DNA of 64,000 bases from an uncultured Pirellulaceae bacterium (GTDB taxonomy: Bacteria; Planctomycetota; Planctomycetia; Pirellulales; Pirellulaceae). Shown here one piece after another: positions 61,976 through 64,000 of this stretch (within the stretch, counting starts at the first letter, position 1; every line of letters starts with the position of its first letter). The DNA is taken from the NCBI GenBank assembly GCA_937928215.1, contig CALFWL010000016.1, positions 1 through 64,000 of the forward strand, in the 5' to 3' direction. Below the pieces are notes generated by a model. That model was not told the origin of the DNA, searched no databases, and worked only from the letters and a program-made list of their open reading frames with translations. A program made the translations under genes and the position numbers.

Positions 61976-63046
61976 TCAAGCACCTGACGTGGGAATGAAA
62001 TCTTCCGCGTTTCGTACCGATTGGGCAAAGTGGCACAGGAGGCTGGCCGCGTGATCGATGTCCGACAATGAGATCGTTTCAACCGCACTATGCATGTAAC
62101 GGTTTGGAATCGCCAGAATTCCTGCCGCGACTCCACCACGATTGACTTGCAGAGCATTCGAATCGTTAGGCGCCGCGCGCCCAAGTGCTTTGACTTGAAC
62201 GGGGATTTCGTTCGTGCTGGCGAGCGACTTCAACCGAGAGGCAACTTCAGGGTTGATGTTCGGACCGCGAACAATCACCGGGCCACCTCCCAGATCAATC
62301 TCTCCATTTTGACGCTTGTCAATGGTCGGGCAGTCGGTCGCATGAGTCACATCAACGGCGATCCCAATGTGAGGATCAACGGTAAACGCAGCCGTTTTGG
62401 CTCCTCGCAAACCGATTTCTTCCTGCACGGTGCTGACCGCGTAAAAGCCGACGTCTGAATTCAATTGACTGGCCCGGCGTAAAGCTTCAACCACGACCCA
62501 GACGCCGGTTCGGTTGTCCATCGCAGGAGCCGTTGCGAGGTCGTTTCTCAGCTCTTTCATGCCAAGCGGGAACGTGACGCAATCACCGATCTCGACGAGT
62601 GATTCGGCGTCCTCTTTGGAACTTGCCCCGATGTCAATCCACAGATCTTGCAGTTTTACAACCTTCTTTCTTTCGCTCTCATCCAACAAATGAATCGCCT
62701 TGCGAGCGATCACACCATCGACTGGCCCCTTCGCTGTCCACACGACCATCCGTTGTCCAATCAGCTGCTGCGGGTCCCAACCACCGACAGTTTGTGTGTA
62801 AAGAAATCCTGTTTCGTCAATTTGAGAGACGAGCAAACCAATCTGGTCACTATGCCCAGCCAACATGATTCGCACTTTCGCATCCGGATTCTTGCAGAGA
62901 ATCACATTGCCGTGCAGGTCGGTCGTGATCGAGTCCGTGAAATCAGCTGCGTAGGAGCGGACTTCATCTTGGACTTTCTGTTCGTAGCCTGACACACCGG
63001 GTGTCGCGAGCAGCGTTTCAAAAAACTCTCTTGCAGAAGACTCCAT
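61976..63046 (-). CDS. M42-family metallo-aminopeptidase
   Basis: 356 residues. Metal ligands fit the M42/FrvX type: His65 and Asp67 (AGHSDQIGLLV), Asp177 (MDNRTGVWV), Glu209/Glu210 (TVQEEIGLRGA), Asp232 (VDVTHATDCP) and a C-terminal His (RYMHSAVETI). These enzymes are cytoplasmic and cut N-terminal residues from peptides; some homologues are annotated endoglucanases or deacetylases. It lies 107 bp upstream of acnA on the same strand (in direction of transcription, before it). No signal peptide is visible. Confidence 0.9.
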   Translation of the reverse strand: MESSAREFFETLLATPGVSGYEQKVQDEVRSYAADFTDSITTDLHGNVILCKNPDAKVRIMLAGHSDQIGLLVSQIDETGFLYTQTVGGWDPQQLIGQRMVVWTAKGPVDGVIARKAIHLLDESERKKVVKLQDLWIDIGASSKEDAESLVEIGDCVTFPLGMKELRNDLATAPAMDNRTGVWVVVEALRRASQLNSDVGFYAVSTVQEEIGLRGAKTAAFTVDPHIGIAVDVTHATDCPTIDKRQNGEIDLGGGPVIVRGPNINPEVASRLKSLASTNEIPVQVKALGRAAPNDSNALQVNRGGVAAGILAIPNRYMHSAVETISLSDIDHAASLLCHFAQSVRNAEDFIPTSGA

Positions 63047-63137
63047 CGATTATCCTGTTGTTTGAATGAGTGGCCGAGAATCTCGTAACCATCGAGGCTC
63101 AACCGTAAGCTGTTGTTTTCAGCCGCTGCCGGCCAGT

Positions 63138-64000
63138 TTACGCTGTAGCGGGCTGACTTTCAGTTCGTAACGACTTGAGATATTTGATTGCCCGTTCGAA
63201 CGCTTTATCCCGGTAGTCAGCTGGATCAATCGCATCCAACGCAGGTGTTTCATCCAAGGACTCGTCCTGCACAACATCCGGCTTGCTGGCCTCAACATCC
63301 GTCGCGTCTGAGCCACTTGGAGGCAACTCGTTTTCATCGACGGCACGTTGCGAAAATACTTTTGGAAACTTCATGCCACCCGTCAGCTCACGCAATTCGT
63401 ACTCGCTGCGATAAAATTCGTTCCGCTGCACTTCAATTTCCTGCTGCAGAATTTCATAGCCTTTGTCCGGCTGGACTCCCCACATGGCTTCCCCGTCCGC
63501 AGTCGCAAAATCGCGGTCAATGTTTTTGCCGCTTGGACGCCAGTAGCTGGAAGTCGTCAACTTCAACGCGCTTTCACCATGCTCGATCGGCAGCACATCC
63601 TGAACCGTGCCTTTGCCCCACGATTGTTCGCCAATCAAGATCGCTCGGCCATGGTCCTGCAGACAACCTGCCATGATTTCACTGGCGCTGGCCGAGTAAC
63701 GATCGATCAGCACGACCATCGGCAGGTTTGAATCAAGAATCGGAGTCCGTCGCGAAGTGTAAGTTTTTTGTACGATTTCACGCCGCCGAGTCCTGATGTT
63801 GACGATCTCCAGTTGCGTTGGCAGCAGCATGTCGCACAGGTCAATCGCACAATCCAGCAGGCCGCCGGAATTGCCTCGCAGGTCAACAATCAGTCCTTCG
63901 ATTTTTCCATCCAGTCGCTCCACCGCCGCTTGAAACTCATCGGTTGTTTCCTTCCCGAACGACACAATTCTGACGTAGCCAATTTTTGGGTCATCTTCCA
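63138..64000 (-). CDS. C-terminal processing peptidase (S41), 3' part only
   Basis: About 287 codons of a longer gene whose start lies beyond the window edge at 64000. The S41 core shows LIVDLRGNSGGLLDCAIDL, the catalytic Ser region VVLIDRYSASASEIMAGCLQD and the Lys in SWGKGTVQDVLPI. The C-terminus after the protease core is acidic, ending AFERAIKYLKSLRTESQPATA. The preceding part, with the PDZ domain, is outside. Such CtpA-like proteases process secreted proteins in the periplasm. The frame stays open through 64000. Confidence 0.85.
   Translation of the reverse strand, partial: EDDPKIGYVRIVSFGKETTDEFQAAVERLDGKIEGLIVDLRGNSGGLLDCAIDLCDMLLPTQLEIVNIRTRRREIVQKTYTSRRTPILDSNLPMVVLIDRYSASASEIMAGCLQDHGRAILIGEQSWGKGTVQDVLPIEHGESALKLTTSSYWRPSGKNIDRDFATADGEAMWGVQPDKGYEILQQEIEVQRNEFYRSEYELRELTGGMKFPKVFSQRAVDENELPPSGSDATDVEASKPDVVQDESLDETPALDAIDPADYRDKAFERAIKYLKSLRTESQPATA

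Noticed and set aside
1-64000. tRNA genes, CRISPR arrays, prophage, riboswitches and complete insertion sequences
   Set aside because: I looked for tRNA T-loop motifs, repeat-spacer patterns, integrases and transposases and found none. A covariance-model scan would be needed to exclude small structured RNAs.

Overview
The window is ordinary bacterial chromosome of moderate G+C content. Its gene content points to Planctomycetota, most likely the Pirellulaceae (Rhodopirellula and relatives). The clues are a secreted protein of the probable DUF1598 type, a TatC with a very large extra loop, a degenerate FHA-like protein with a long acidic linker, a short planctomycete-style lipoprotein, and widely spaced genes that often lack a clear Shine-Dalgarno sequence. 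This placement is inference from families; I could run no search. I found no tRNA, rRNA, CRISPR array, prophage or complete insertion sequence.

Layout. Positions 1-25,140 hold scattered housekeeping and lineage-specific genes on both strands: a hybrid histidine kinase, a methyltransferase, a crotonase, tatC, manA-like, an aminotransferase, purF, a small nucleotidyltransferase pair resembling a toxin-antitoxin module, trmB, a 33-residue very basic protein, trpD, a nucleoside hydrolase, an HtrA-type protease, a DksA-like protein, an FHA-like membrane protein, a TIM-barrel isomerase, and divergent queF/queE. Positions 25,469-52,390 are one long rightward surface-polysaccharide locus of 22 genes. 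Positions 52,539-64,000 are mostly leftward: a secreted toroid-like protein, aspS, miaA, a zinc-ribbon membrane protein, aconitase, an M42 peptidase and the 3' part of an S41 protease.

The polysaccharide locus has the parts of a Wzx/Wzy-type pathway: a Wzc-like co-polymerase, an initiating sugar-phosphate transferase, flippase, polymerase and three GT4 glycosyltransferases. Three genes (wlbA/B/C-like) should make a diacetamido-dideoxy-uronic acid donor. It also carries an unusual set of decorating enzymes: a formyltransferase-like/propeller fusion, an AsnB-type amidotransferase, a JmjC/cupin oxygenase-like protein, two FemAB-like acyltransferases in tandem, an ATP-grasp ligase, a phosphatidylserine decarboxylase homologue, a polysaccharide deacetylase, and an MBOAT/SGNH acyl-transfer pair. 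Many genes overlap by 4-30 bp, so they are probably co-transcribed. The outer-membrane exporter (Wza/OPX type) is not in the window. Two enzymes have changes at normally essential positions: the Wzc-like ATPase lacks the P-loop lysine and the epimerase has Gln in place of the YxxxK lysine.

The clearest non-coding signal is a family of near-palindromic elements of about 93-107 bp, with at least five copies (1796, 12645, 16044, 31266 and 59068). They share terminal inverted repeats of the type TWAGCACYCGC...TAAGTTG. Three copies start exactly on the stop codon of the neighbouring gene, so the element end supplies the TAA or TAG. A further palindrome at 52461 and a hairpin at 4856 also sit on stop codons. 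This is a candidate undescribed MITE/REP-like family that may also shape mRNA 3' ends.
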